Shown here one piece after another: positions 16,736 through 25,117 of a stretch of 64,000 nt of DNA. The first letter of the stretch is position 1. Each line of letters opens with the position of its first letter. Location of the stretch: positions 2,666,001 to 2,730,000 of the forward strand of contig NZ_CP016591.1 in NCBI RefSeq assembly GCF_001698205.1, in the 5' to 3' direction. Both the position numbers and the translations under genes were made by a program. The notes below the pieces were generated by a model that searched no databases, was not told where the DNA came from, and saw only the letters and a list, made by a program, of their open reading frames with translations. Source of the stretch: Tsuneonella dongtanensis. GTDB taxonomy: Bacteria > Pseudomonadota > Alphaproteobacteria > Sphingomonadales > Sphingomonadaceae.

Positions 16736-19495
16736 CTATCGAACGACGTTTCCGTCGCTGTCGAGAACACTTACAGGGCCATACCCTAAGGCTCTGACCT
16801 CATGTTCGATTTTTGTCAGATCACCGATGATCAGCCATGTGAGCGCATCGGGATCGATATGCGTTTCTGCGGCGGAGCGCACTTGGTCAAGCGTTATCGC
16901 ATCATACCGTACGATATCAGCGGCGCGATTATCATACGGCAATCCAAAGCGTAGCGAGTACGAAATCGAAGACTGCACGGAACTCTTCGATGCGGTCACA
17001 GACGCAACTCTGGATTTAGCCTGAGTGATACGAGTGGCTAATTCCGCGTCAGTCACTTGGCGCTCGCCAACAAAGCTCCGCAGTTCTGCCAGTACCTCCT
17101 TCATTGCCGGTACTGTCTTGTCGGTTTGAACGCTTCCTCCGATCGTGAGGTACTGGTCATCGCTTGGGTGTGTCTGGAACTGCGAGCCGTAACCGTAAGA
17201 CCACCCCTTCTCTTCGCGCAGATTGGCCCCTAAGCGCCCAAGGGTTCCGCCCCCCAACACTTCGTTCATTATTCCCAGAGTCGGTGCCGTAGCGAGGTCG
17301 AACTTACCGACAGGAATGACAGCGTATAGTGCGCTTTGTTCCGCGTCCGGCTTATCTATCAACCAGATTTTCGGAGATTTTTGCACCGCAGCGAGGGCTG
17401 GCATCGCCTGCGGCTCCAAGCCGCTTCCTGTGCGCATACCAAAGGGACGCGAGAGCATGGTCTGCACTTCCGCCTCGTTAACGTCGCCCGTGATGACGAT
17501 ACGCATGCGGCTGGGGTCGATTTCGCGCTTATGAAACCGTTCGAGATCTTCGCGCGTGAACCTTTCGATGTCCTTGGCCACATAGAGCCGCTCAAATGGT
17601 GTCGCATCGCCATACACCGCGCGAGGCAACAGCGTGTTGACGGTATAAGATGGATCGGCATCGATCATCTTGTCCGATTCGATATATTGCGTTTTTACCT
17701 TTTCGAGCTCTTCGGCTGGAAAACTGGGTTCGAATATCACTTCTGCAGCCAAGTTGAGAGCTGGCTGCAATTGATCGGTGAGCGAAGTGAAAGTCGCGCC
17801 GGAAAAATAGTCCATCATCCGGACCTCGAGATCGATGGCCGTTGCGTCCATCGCATCCTGCAGCTGGGTTTTCGATTTGCTGCTCGTGCCCGAAGTCATC
17901 GTCGCGGTAACGAGATTTGAGAGCAATCTTTCGCCCTCGCGCTCCGACTTGAAGCCGTAACCCAGGTCGATCATGACCTGCGCCAGGCCGGATTTATCCG
18001 TCGGCGCGATATAGACCTCGATTCCATTGGCGAGCTTGTAGGGTTTCACGACCGGGAAAATTGGGGTGCTGAATGCTATTTCTGCCTTTGGAGGCTGCGT
18101 GCGATCGACAAGCGGCGCGGCTTGGCTAAGGCTGGGAAAAGGCCGCACGATCGCTTCATAGGGGTTACGGGTCAGCCATTTCCCCGCCGCGTTCTTGATA
18201 TCCGCAACCGAAGAGGATTGCGCGAGGTGGAAGAAATCGAGGAACGCCGTGGGATTGCCGGTCGCGATTGCCGCTTCGCCCATCTCAAGCCCGACAACAG
18301 GCATATCTGCGAACCTGTTGAGAAGCTCCATGCGGTTTTTGAGCTTGTAGTTGGCGAGCCAGCTTTCATCAGGGCCGTTTGCAATGAATTTGGTGATCTC
18401 ATCATCGATGATCCTGTACACCGCATCCGGATCAATCCCTTCCTTCAAGTACGCCGAGATGTCGAACTGGCTGGCCACTCTCCCTCGGCTGACTGACGCG
18501 TTCACGTAGAGAGCCAGGTCAAGCTCGTCGACGAGCCTGCGATGCAGGATTGAATGCGGATTGCCCGCCAGCGCCTTGGCGGCGACATTGAGCAGGGTTG
18601 TGTCGCCATTGCTCAGCGATGGAATCGTCCATGTCCTGCTGACCAGCGTCTGCGCAACCGAATCGTATGATTCATCGCGGCGGCCAGCCGGGATCTCCGG
18701 GACCCATTCGGTCAGCGTGTGAAGTGGCTTGCCGACCGGCATATCGCCGAAATAGGCTGCAACCTTTTGCCGCGCCGTCGCCAGATCTATGTCCCCTGCC
18801 AGGACCAGCACGGCATTGCTGGCGCCGTAGTAGGTCTGGAACCATTCCTTAACATCCTCAACACTGGCAGCATTCAAATCGTCCATCGAACCGATGGTGG
18901 GATGGCGATAAGGATGCCCTGCCGGATAAATTGCCTCAAGTGATTGATAGTATGCGGCCGAATAGGGCCGATCCATCCCCAGCCGCTTCTCATTCTGGAC
19001 CACGCCGCGCTGTTCATCGAGCGATTGTTGCGTGATCCCTCCCAGTAGATAGCCCATCCGGTCGCTTTCGAGCCACAATGCTAGGTCCAGTGCGCCGGTC
19101 GGCACGGCCTGGAAGTAATTGGTGCGATCCTGATTGGTGGTGCCATTGGTCCAGCTTGCCCCCACCTCATTCAGCTGCTCGTAGTAATCGCCTTTGCGGT
19201 GTTCGGTCGATTCGAACATCAAATGTTCGAACAGATGCGCAAAGCCTGTTTTGCCGACCGGCTCGTTTGCTGCACCCACACCGTACCACACGCCAACGAA
19301 AACCTCGGGCGCGCTACGATCGGTATAGACGATCGTGCGCAGCCCATTGGGCAAGGTAAATTCTTCATAGCCGATACTGACCTTGCCGGCTTCGACCACA
19401 ATTCCAGGGGCATCTTCCGCAAGCGCAACATGAGACATTGCAAGCGAAGAAGCACACAGAGCAAGAGCCAGCGTGCGGAACGATTTGTTGATCAT
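16736..19495 (-). CDS. M16 family zinc metallopeptidase, secreted
   Basis: A 919-residue protein with a signal peptide (cleavage near SHVALAED) and two tandem M16 modules. The first has the inverted zinc motif HLFEH (His87, Glu90, His91) and the distal Glu169 in VVQNEKR. The second half (from about 480) is the inactive partner module, as in pitrilysin-type enzymes. Such enzymes digest peptides inside a closed chamber. It lies 133 bp downstream of a TonB receptor gene and has its own GCAAG-N6-GCAAG box (19539-19554), matching those of the receptor and the response regulator. Likely role: periplasmic degradation of the imported peptide. Confidence 0.92.
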   Translation of the reverse strand: MINKSFRTLALALCASSLAMSHVALAEDAPGIVVEAGKVSIGYEEFTLPNGLRTIVYTDRSAPEVFVGVWYGVGAANEPVGKTGFAHLFEHLMFESTEHRKGDYYEQLNEVGASWTNGTTNQDRTNYFQAVPTGALDLALWLESDRMGYLLGGITQQSLDEQRGVVQNEKRLGMDRPYSAAYYQSLEAIYPAGHPYRHPTIGSMDDLNAASVEDVKEWFQTYYGASNAVLVLAGDIDLATARQKVAAYFGDMPVGKPLHTLTEWVPEIPAGRRDESYDSVAQTLVSRTWTIPSLSNGDTTLLNVAAKALAGNPHSILHRRLVDELDLALYVNASVSRGRVASQFDISAYLKEGIDPDAVYRIIDDEITKFIANGPDESWLANYKLKNRMELLNRFADMPVVGLEMGEAAIATGNPTAFLDFFHLAQSSSVADIKNAAGKWLTRNPYEAIVRPFPSLSQAAPLVDRTQPPKAEIAFSTPIFPVVKPYKLANGIEVYIAPTDKSGLAQVMIDLGYGFKSEREGERLLSNLVTATMTSGTSSKSKTQLQDAMDATAIDLEVRMMDYFSGATFTSLTDQLQPALNLAAEVIFEPSFPAEELEKVKTQYIESDKMIDADPSYTVNTLLPRAVYGDATPFERLYVAKDIERFTREDLERFHKREIDPSRMRIVITGDVNEAEVQTMLSRPFGMRTGSGLEPQAMPALAAVQKSPKIWLIDKPDAEQSALYAVIPVGKFDLATAPTLGIMNEVLGGGTLGRLGANLREEKGWSYGYGSQFQTHPSDDQYLTIGGSVQTDKTVPAMKEVLAELRSFVGERQVTDAELATRITQAKSRVASVTASKSSVQSSISYSLRFGLPYDNRAADIVRYDAITLDQVRSAAETHIDPDALTWLIIGDLTKIEHEVRALGYGPVSVLDSDGNVVR

Positions 19496-19538
19496 AAGAG
19501 GCTCCGTTGGTCGTAGAAACGGGGGCTAGACTGGCTTG

Positions 19539-19554
19539 CTTGCGGGATACTTGC
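19539..19554 (-). promoter_or_regulatory. direct-repeat response-regulator box upstream of M16 gene
   Basis: On the minus strand it reads GCAAG-TATCCC-GCAAG, ending 43 bp before the ATG at 19495. The repeat period is 11 bp, one helical turn. The same arrangement occurs at 22536 and 24695, with a near match at 24752. Tandem direct half-sites are the normal target of OmpR/PhoB-type regulators, one of which is encoded at 23998-24672. Confidence 0.65.
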
Positions 19555-19628
19555 AGGCAATTTGAAAAAGGAGGCCGGAGCTGCCCTGACGGGTGCCCCG
19601 GCCATACTCATAAATTTCAAAGTACTGA

Positions 19629-22463
19629 TTAAAAATCGAAACTTGCTGACGCAAACAGCACGCGTCCGCGCAGATCGACCCGCGCGGCATCGTAAGGAAT
19701 GCCTGCACCGTTAAGGGCAAAGGGGAAATCGGCATTCAGCAGATTCCGGGCCCCGACCCTCAAGGTGAGCCCGTTGCCAAACTCGCGGCTCGCCGAAAGG
19801 TCGACGACGAATCGGTCATCCACATCCGGCACCGTGATCAGCGAAACCGGCCCCTGCAAATCGTCAAAATTGCTGTTGGTGTAGCCCGGGGTGTAAGTGC
19901 CGACGAAATCGGCAGTCCACGGCCCCTTGGTCCAATTCAATGAGGCGATGACATTGTAACGATCGACGCCGCGAATATCGCCAACGCGGCTGACCTTTCC
20001 TGACCCCGGAACTGCCTCGTCATACTGCCGGAGGACATAATTGACATACAGACCGGGTCGGAAAGTGCCACTATCGGTCCCAATCAGCCCGTTGATCTCG
20101 AAATCGAGATTGTCGCTCACGCGGCGGCTGATATTGATCGCTGTGTTTACGACTTCGATCAGCACACCGTTGGGGTCGCGAATGAAAAACTCGTCGAGAT
20201 TGCCGTATATTTCGGTCGGCAGAAGATTGCGCAGCTCGAGATTTCGAGCAATGCGATCCTTGAAATCGAGATGCGAGTAATTCACGCGCACCATCAATCG
20301 GCTATCGCCGAGCGGGTAAGCGGTGACGCCCAACGAATAGTTCTTCGAGCGCTCCGGTTTGAGGTCAACATTGTTCAGGTCAGTATAGATGACCGGAACG
20401 AACGCTCCGGTAAGCGGATCCTCGTCGAAGGAGGGAAAGGAGTCCGCGAAAGCGCTGAGCACATCGGTGGTGTTGGGAGCGCGGAAACCTTCGGAATACT
20501 TGGCCCTGATCTCTAGATGGTCAACCGGTTCCCAAAGCATGCCCAGGCTGGCGGTGAGGCTGTCATATTTGACGTCGATGATGTTGGGCTCGAAATCATC
20601 ATCGAGTCCGTCTGCACCGCGCAGATTGTAATCATCATAGCGCAGCTGTGCGTTGACGGTAAGGCGATTTATGCCTTGCCTCTTGTTAGCCTCGCCAATC
20701 AGCGGCAGCGAGATTTCGCCAAAAGCGGAATAGAGTTTACGCTCGGGCGCAGCCACTCCGTACGTATTCTCCGAGGATGAATTGATCCCGAAGAACAGCT
20801 GGGACTGAGCGAAGCTCTCGGCGCGATACTCGCCGCCGAGAATGAAATTGACGCTGCCTCCGCCGAGTTCAAATGGCTGACCGCGGAAGTATCCGGTAAA
20901 GCTGTCTAGCGTGCTACCTCCGCCCTGGTTGGCGATCGGGATGAGAAATTCCGCGATGCTCGCATTTTGCACCGAGCCGTCCCCGAAGAAGTTGGGCGCG
21001 GTCGCCGGGTCGCTGTTCGCCAGAACATCCGCGAGACGGTCGATGAGTGCCTGCGTTTCTGGTGAGACCGGCGAGAAGAATGAAAACGGTGCCGGATTTG
21101 CCGAGAACGCGAACTGTTCATTGTACGCGTCATTTTCAGAGTGCGCATATTCGACTACAAAATCGAGAGTGTCGCTAAGGGTCACCTCTGCACCTGCGGC
21201 AACACTCCAGAATTCCGTCTCTGCCCGCTGCTGGGGCAGGTCGATGAGGCCCTGCTCCGATTCACGGATGGGCGTGTATCGGACAGCTACATCCTCGCCC
21301 GTATTGTTGAAGGCGTTGCTGGCTGGGATCAGGAAGGTGCCGCCAGGAATCTGGTCGATCCGGCGCGTCAATTTCGACTTGTTGTAAATTGCATCGAAAT
21401 TGAATTGCAGGAAATCCGTCAGCTGCTGCTGGGCATTGAATGTGACCGAGTAATCCCTCGATGCGGCTGTCGCCTCACGCGTAATGAAACCTTCGAAATC
21501 GTCGAGCGAAAGAGGCTGCAGCTGGTCATAGGTGAAGTTGGTGCCGTTTAACCCGGGCTGCAGAATGGCGTTGTAGGGCCCGAATGCGGAACATCCGAAG
21601 AAGGACAGGTTGGGATCGCAAATGATCGCGCTGCGCTCGCCGGTACCGCTGAAGCCCTGGAAGAACCCGTAATCAAAGGCATTGAAATTCGCGTCCGGGT
21701 CACCCGTTTGCTCGCGGAAATCAAGCGAGGTGTAGCCGGCCTTGGCGTTCAAGACCGGGTCGGTTTCGGTGTAGGAGCCGGAGATCGAAACGCTACCGCT
21801 CGTCCAGCTTACACCGTAGTTCGCGCTCAATCGCCGCCGGTCGGCCCCCGTGTTGCTGTATTCATAGAGCCCTGTAAGACGTCCGCCTTTATAACCCTTC
21901 TTAAGCACGATGTTGATCGTGCCGGCGACGGCATCCGAGCCATACACAGCCGAACCCCCATCGAGATTGATTTCCACGCGCTCTATCGAGGCAGCAGGAA
22001 TGTCCCTCAGATTGGCAAAAAACTCTGGTTGGCCGGCGGCGCCGGCAATGCGCCTGCCATTGACGAGGACAAGCGTATTGCCGGTACCAAGCCCGCGCAG
22101 ATTGGCGGAAACCACGCCGAGGCCGAAGTTGCCCAGCAGCACGTCGCGCGGGTCGTTGTCGAGGTTGGTGGCGCTGTTCACTGTCGCGTAGTTCTGCGGG
22201 ATCGAGCGAATGATGTCTTCCGCGCTAGTCAGGCCGCGAGCTTCAATCTCGCGCGAGGTGATGACCTGCGTGTTCGCCGTTTCATCGCCTGCTTCCATGC
22301 GGCTCCCTACAACCACGATGGGGTCTCCCGTCATCGGATCGAACGGCGGCGGGCCTTCGTCACCCGCGTCGCTTTGCGCAACAGCTGCCGTGCTGCCCGA
22401 GGCGGCGATGGCTACTGCAATGATCGGAGCCAGTGTCGAAGTGGCGATGCGGCGAATTTTCAT
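19629..22463 (-). CDS. TonB-dependent receptor (large, sphingomonad type)
   Basis: A 944-residue receptor. The ATG at 22463 opens MKIRRIATSTLAPIIAVAIA, a signal peptide. A TonB-box-like DPIVVVGSR segment follows. The plug has ALVLVNGRR-type features (NTLVLVNGRRI), IERVEINLDGGSAVYGSDAVAGTINIVLKKGYKG, and the barrel ends FASASFDF. The barrel resembles receptors for peptides or large ligands in Caulobacter and Sphingomonas. Gene order receptor-M16 peptidase and shared regulatory boxes indicate a peptide import-digest pair. The ligand is unknown. Confidence 0.93.
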   Translation of the reverse strand: MKIRRIATSTLAPIIAVAIAASGSTAAVAQSDAGDEGPPPFDPMTGDPIVVVGSRMEAGDETANTQVITSREIEARGLTSAEDIIRSIPQNYATVNSATNLDNDPRDVLLGNFGLGVVSANLRGLGTGNTLVLVNGRRIAGAAGQPEFFANLRDIPAASIERVEINLDGGSAVYGSDAVAGTINIVLKKGYKGGRLTGLYEYSNTGADRRRLSANYGVSWTSGSVSISGSYTETDPVLNAKAGYTSLDFREQTGDPDANFNAFDYGFFQGFSGTGERSAIICDPNLSFFGCSAFGPYNAILQPGLNGTNFTYDQLQPLSLDDFEGFITREATAASRDYSVTFNAQQQLTDFLQFNFDAIYNKSKLTRRIDQIPGGTFLIPASNAFNNTGEDVAVRYTPIRESEQGLIDLPQQRAETEFWSVAAGAEVTLSDTLDFVVEYAHSENDAYNEQFAFSANPAPFSFFSPVSPETQALIDRLADVLANSDPATAPNFFGDGSVQNASIAEFLIPIANQGGGSTLDSFTGYFRGQPFELGGGSVNFILGGEYRAESFAQSQLFFGINSSSENTYGVAAPERKLYSAFGEISLPLIGEANKRQGINRLTVNAQLRYDDYNLRGADGLDDDFEPNIIDVKYDSLTASLGMLWEPVDHLEIRAKYSEGFRAPNTTDVLSAFADSFPSFDEDPLTGAFVPVIYTDLNNVDLKPERSKNYSLGVTAYPLGDSRLMVRVNYSHLDFKDRIARNLELRNLLPTEIYGNLDEFFIRDPNGVLIEVVNTAINISRRVSDNLDFEINGLIGTDSGTFRPGLYVNYVLRQYDEAVPGSGKVSRVGDIRGVDRYNVIASLNWTKGPWTADFVGTYTPGYTNSNFDDLQGPVSLITVPDVDDRFVVDLSASREFGNGLTLRVGARNLLNADFPFALNGAGIPYDAARVDLRGRVLFASASFDF

Positions 22464-22530
22464 AGGTCCCCCCCGTGAGCCTTTGCGAATGGAACACAAT
22501 TCCACCCATGCATCCGGAAGGTTATAGGGT

Positions 22531-22551
22531 GCTAGCTTGCAATAAACTTGC
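22531..22551 (-). promoter_or_regulatory. direct-repeat response-regulator box upstream of TonB receptor
   Basis: On the minus strand it reads GCAAG-TTTATT-GCAAG followed by CTAGC. A TATAAC hexamer starts 9 bases after the second half-site, a PhoP-like spacing to a -10 element. The GCAAG-N6-GCAAGCTAGC layout is exactly repeated upstream of the response-regulator gene. Confidence 0.68.
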
Positions 22552-22576
22552 GAGGAGGCGCGCTGCTCCAGAAATT

Positions 22577-23998
22577 CTAAGCCCCTGAAGCATCGATATG
22601 AGTGCGATCGTTACGTGGCGAGAAATGCAGCACCAATTTGGTCCCGCGCGTCGATGGGACGATGCGAGCTTCACCGTCATGCAGCCGCATGACGGCATCT
22701 ACTATCGCCAGACCGAGCCCGCTTCCTCGCCGATTGGGCGGAAATTTGCTGAATGGCTCGAACAGCTTTTCGGCGATCTGCGGGGAAAGGCCTGGCCCTT
22801 CATCTTCAACAACCACTTCACGATTCGCCGAAACAGTCACGACTACCTTGCCGCCCTTGGGCGTGACAGAGATGGCGTTATCGATGACATTGGTGACCGC
22901 GCTATCAACCATAGCGGCATTGCCGTGAATTTGGCATGGCCCTGGGCAGGCAACAAACTCAAGTTCCACTCCATTCTCATGCGCGAAAACTGCGCGGTGG
23001 GCGCAAGCCTTGCGGCCAATGCTGTTCAGGTCGATCCGCTCCTTGGCTAATTCAACCTGATTGGCCAACTTCGTCAGTTTCAGAAGTTGCTCGAGCAGGC
23101 GCGCCATGCGGCGAACGTCGCCCTCCATGGCCGAACGGGTATCGTTTTCCGGCAATTCGGCCATGCGCGTGCGCAGGATGGTGAGCGGTGTGCGCAATTC
23201 GTGGGCCGAAGCCGCCAGAAAAAACCGCTGCCTTTCCGCCTCGCCACGAACACGCGCAAACAGCTCATTCAGCTTGCGGACCATCGGGCGCACTTCGATC
23301 GGGATCCCTTGTTCGGGTAATTCGCCATCCCGGCTTTCAATAAACTGATGCGCTGCCAGTTCGACCACCTTCCGCAGCGCATTTATCGACCGACCGATCA
23401 CAAATGCGGCGACGACGAACAAAAGCAGGCTGAGCCCCAACCGCTCGATCAGGTTGAGCTTGAACATTTGCCAATAGGCCGACAGCAAGTGACTTTCGGT
23501 CTCGAGCGGAACCTTCAATCCGGATATCTGGAAAAATTCGCCTTTCGGAGTGCATGCTGTTGCCGAAGCCAGCGACAATCCATCATCCTTGCGACCGTAG
23601 AGGTAGACTGCAGAGCTCGTATCGCACACTTCGTCTGTGGTCGAACGAATAATGGAGAATCCTTGAGGGTTGGGAACCGCAAATTCCTTCGGCCTGACCC
23701 CGATCAGAAATTCCCTTTCAGCCACACGCCCGTAGATATTGATTTGCGGATTTAACTCCACCACTTCAGCCACCAGGTTGTTCGCCAAGATCTCGTCACG
23801 CGTGCGATTATTCTCCAGCCCGTCCATAACCGCGAATCTCACGCGGGTCATGGTGGCTGGCGCTTCTTGGCCGGTGCGATCCAGTAGAGATATTGCGGGG
23901 ATTGCAAAGACGGTGAACAGGAACAGCCCGAGCGCGAACGCGAACAAGATTGAGAGCTGTGCGATCAAGGAATTTCGAATTGCGGCGAACATCCGCAT
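22577..23998 (-). CDS. sensor histidine kinase
   Basis: A 473-residue kinase. It has two membrane helices (about 12-35 and 186-205) flanking a periplasmic sensor of about 150 residues with two cysteines (Cys125, Cys149) that may form a disulfide. HAMP-like linker, H-box SAHELRTPL (His266), N-box (NVIDNAIS), G-boxes (DEGPGLS and GSGLGLAI) follow. The overall plan is that of QseC/PmrB-type kinases. Its start overlaps the regulator stop (TGATG). The gene lies between regulator and receptor, so it probably senses the ligand in the periplasm. Confidence 0.93.
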   Translation of the reverse strand: MRMFAAIRNSLIAQLSILFAFALGLFLFTVFAIPAISLLDRTGQEAPATMTRVRFAVMDGLENNRTRDEILANNLVAEVVELNPQINIYGRVAEREFLIGVRPKEFAVPNPQGFSIIRSTTDEVCDTSSAVYLYGRKDDGLSLASATACTPKGEFFQISGLKVPLETESHLLSAYWQMFKLNLIERLGLSLLLFVVAAFVIGRSINALRKVVELAAHQFIESRDGELPEQGIPIEVRPMVRKLNELFARVRGEAERQRFFLAASAHELRTPLTILRTRMAELPENDTRSAMEGDVRRMARLLEQLLKLTKLANQVELAKERIDLNSIGRKACAHRAVFAHENGVELEFVACPGPCQIHGNAAMVDSAVTNVIDNAISVTPKGGKVVVTVSANREVVVEDEGPGLSPQIAEKLFEPFSKFPPNRRGSGLGLAIVDAVMRLHDGEARIVPSTRGTKLVLHFSPRNDRTHIDASGA

Positions 23999-24672
23999 CA
24001 GTCGCTTTTCCTTATGAAGTAACCTACCCCGCGCACTGCATGAATATTCACTTCGGCGCCCCCATGCTTCAGTTTTGCTCGCAAGCGCGAAAGGTGCGAC
24101 TCGACTACCGTATCCTGAACGTAGTCATCGTAGCCATAAAGAGAGTCCAGCAACTGTTGACGTTCCACCACCCGATCGGGCGAGCGCATCAAGGCTTCGA
24201 GTATCCCGAGTTCTTTCTTCGAAAGAATGAGCGGCTTGCCGGCGACCTCGACACTGCGAATGTTATGGTCGAATTCCAGATTGCCGATACGCACGAGGCG
24301 CAGTTTCTCCGGCAATGGTCGACGCAAGGCAGCGCGCATCCGGGCAAGCAGTTCCTGAGGTTCGAACGGTTTGACAATGTAATCGTCAGCCCCGCTGTCG
24401 AGGCCTTCAACGCGGTCGTCTAGATCAGCGAGCGCTGTAACCATCAGGAAGCGCAGGTTCAGACCGCGACAGCGCGCGAAGGCGACGAGATCATCCCCGT
24501 GCCCGTCTGGCAGGCAGCGATCAAGCAATACAATGTCATAAAAAGTTGACAGGATCGCTTCTTCTGCCGTCACAAGATCTTCTGCTATGTCAACGACATA
24601 TCCCTCGCGCTCGAGAATGCGCGCCATTGCCGCTGCTATTCCGGGCTCATCTTCAACCAAAAGTATTTTCAT
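23998..24672 (-). CDS. OmpR/PhoB-family response regulator
   Basis: A 224-residue two-domain regulator. The receiver has the acidic pocket EDE (7-9), phospho-acceptor Asp51 (IVLLDRCLP) and conserved Lys in IVKPFEP. The C-terminal winged helix ends in the usual VVESHLSRLRAKL and VRGVGYFIR. Cotranscribed with the kinase. A GCAAG-N6-GCAAGCTAGC box ends 22 bp before its ATG, suggesting autoregulation. Confidence 0.95.
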   Translation of the reverse strand: MKILLVEDEPGIAAAMARILEREGYVVDIAEDLVTAEEAILSTFYDIVLLDRCLPDGHGDDLVAFARCRGLNLRFLMVTALADLDDRVEGLDSGADDYIVKPFEPQELLARMRAALRRPLPEKLRLVRIGNLEFDHNIRSVEVAGKPLILSKKELGILEALMRSPDRVVERQQLLDSLYGYDDYVQDTVVESHLSRLRAKLKHGGAEVNIHAVRGVGYFIRKSD

Positions 24673-24689
24673 TAAGGACCTATTCGACA

Positions 24690-24710
24690 GCTAGCTTGCG
24701 CCAAGCTTGC
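24690..24710 (-). promoter_or_regulatory. direct-repeat box upstream of the response-regulator operon
   Basis: Minus strand GCAAG-CTTGGC-GCAAG followed by CTAGC. It matches the receptor box in both half-sites, the 6-bp spacer length and the CTAGC tail. Consistent with positive autoregulation of the two-component operon. Confidence 0.66.
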
Positions 24711-24751
24711 AATGCGGTGAATGCAGCCCGATTCAGGCCGAACATCGCACT

Positions 24752-24767
24752 GCAAGGCCCTTGTAAG
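24752..24767 (+). promoter_or_regulatory. near-match box upstream of DUF3892-like gene
   Basis: Plus strand GCAAG-GCCCTT-GTAAG, ending 40 bp before the ATG at 24808. Same 11-bp period with one base change in the second half-site. The orientation now points to the divergent gene, which would make that gene part of the same regulon. Confidence 0.45.
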
Positions 24768-24807
24768 TTTAATCAGTCAACCACCCTAAGAATCGACAGG
24801 GTGAAAC

Positions 24808-25068
24808 ATGATTAAACGGTACGCGACACGTGTTGGCAAAAACGCGGCAGGGGATATCACGCATCTATGCAATCCAGGGGAGATGTGGTCCCCAAAGGTT
24901 GCCCGGGAGGTAATCCGGCAAATCGAAACTGGAGCCTATGAATATTGGATGGTTTTGCCTGATCGAACTGAATTACGATTTGAGATTTCGAATTGCGAAG
25001 TGACGAAGCTAGTACTCAACATTGTGGGATTCCAGACGATTTTTCTTCGAAACCTTCCTCGATGTTAA
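24808..25068 (+). CDS. DUF3892-like small protein
   Basis: An 86-residue protein. The core GKNAAGDITHLCNPGEMWSP, then KVAREVIRQIETGAYEYWMV, matches the small DUF3892 family (basic start, DITHLCN, WSP, VIxxIExG). The family is of unknown function and cytoplasmic. Divergent from the two-component operon, with a candidate box 40 bp upstream. The last 15 residues (IVGFQTIFLRNLPRC) do not look like the usual family tail and may reflect a rearrangement just upstream of the dioxygenase gene. Confidence 0.72.
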   Translation: MIKRYATRVGKNAAGDITHLCNPGEMWSPKVAREVIRQIETGAYEYWMVLPDRTELRFEISNCEVTKLVLNIVGFQTIFLRNLPRC

Positions 25069-25117
25069 GTCGCCTTATTCTCCCATTGATCCATGTCTGG
25101 AGTACAGGGGAACGGGA

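Noticed and set aside
16041-16797. Several 60-137-codon frames in the gap before the M16 gene
   Set aside because: Overlap each other in different frames, lack starts with ribosome sites and cross tRNA-like fragments and repeats.
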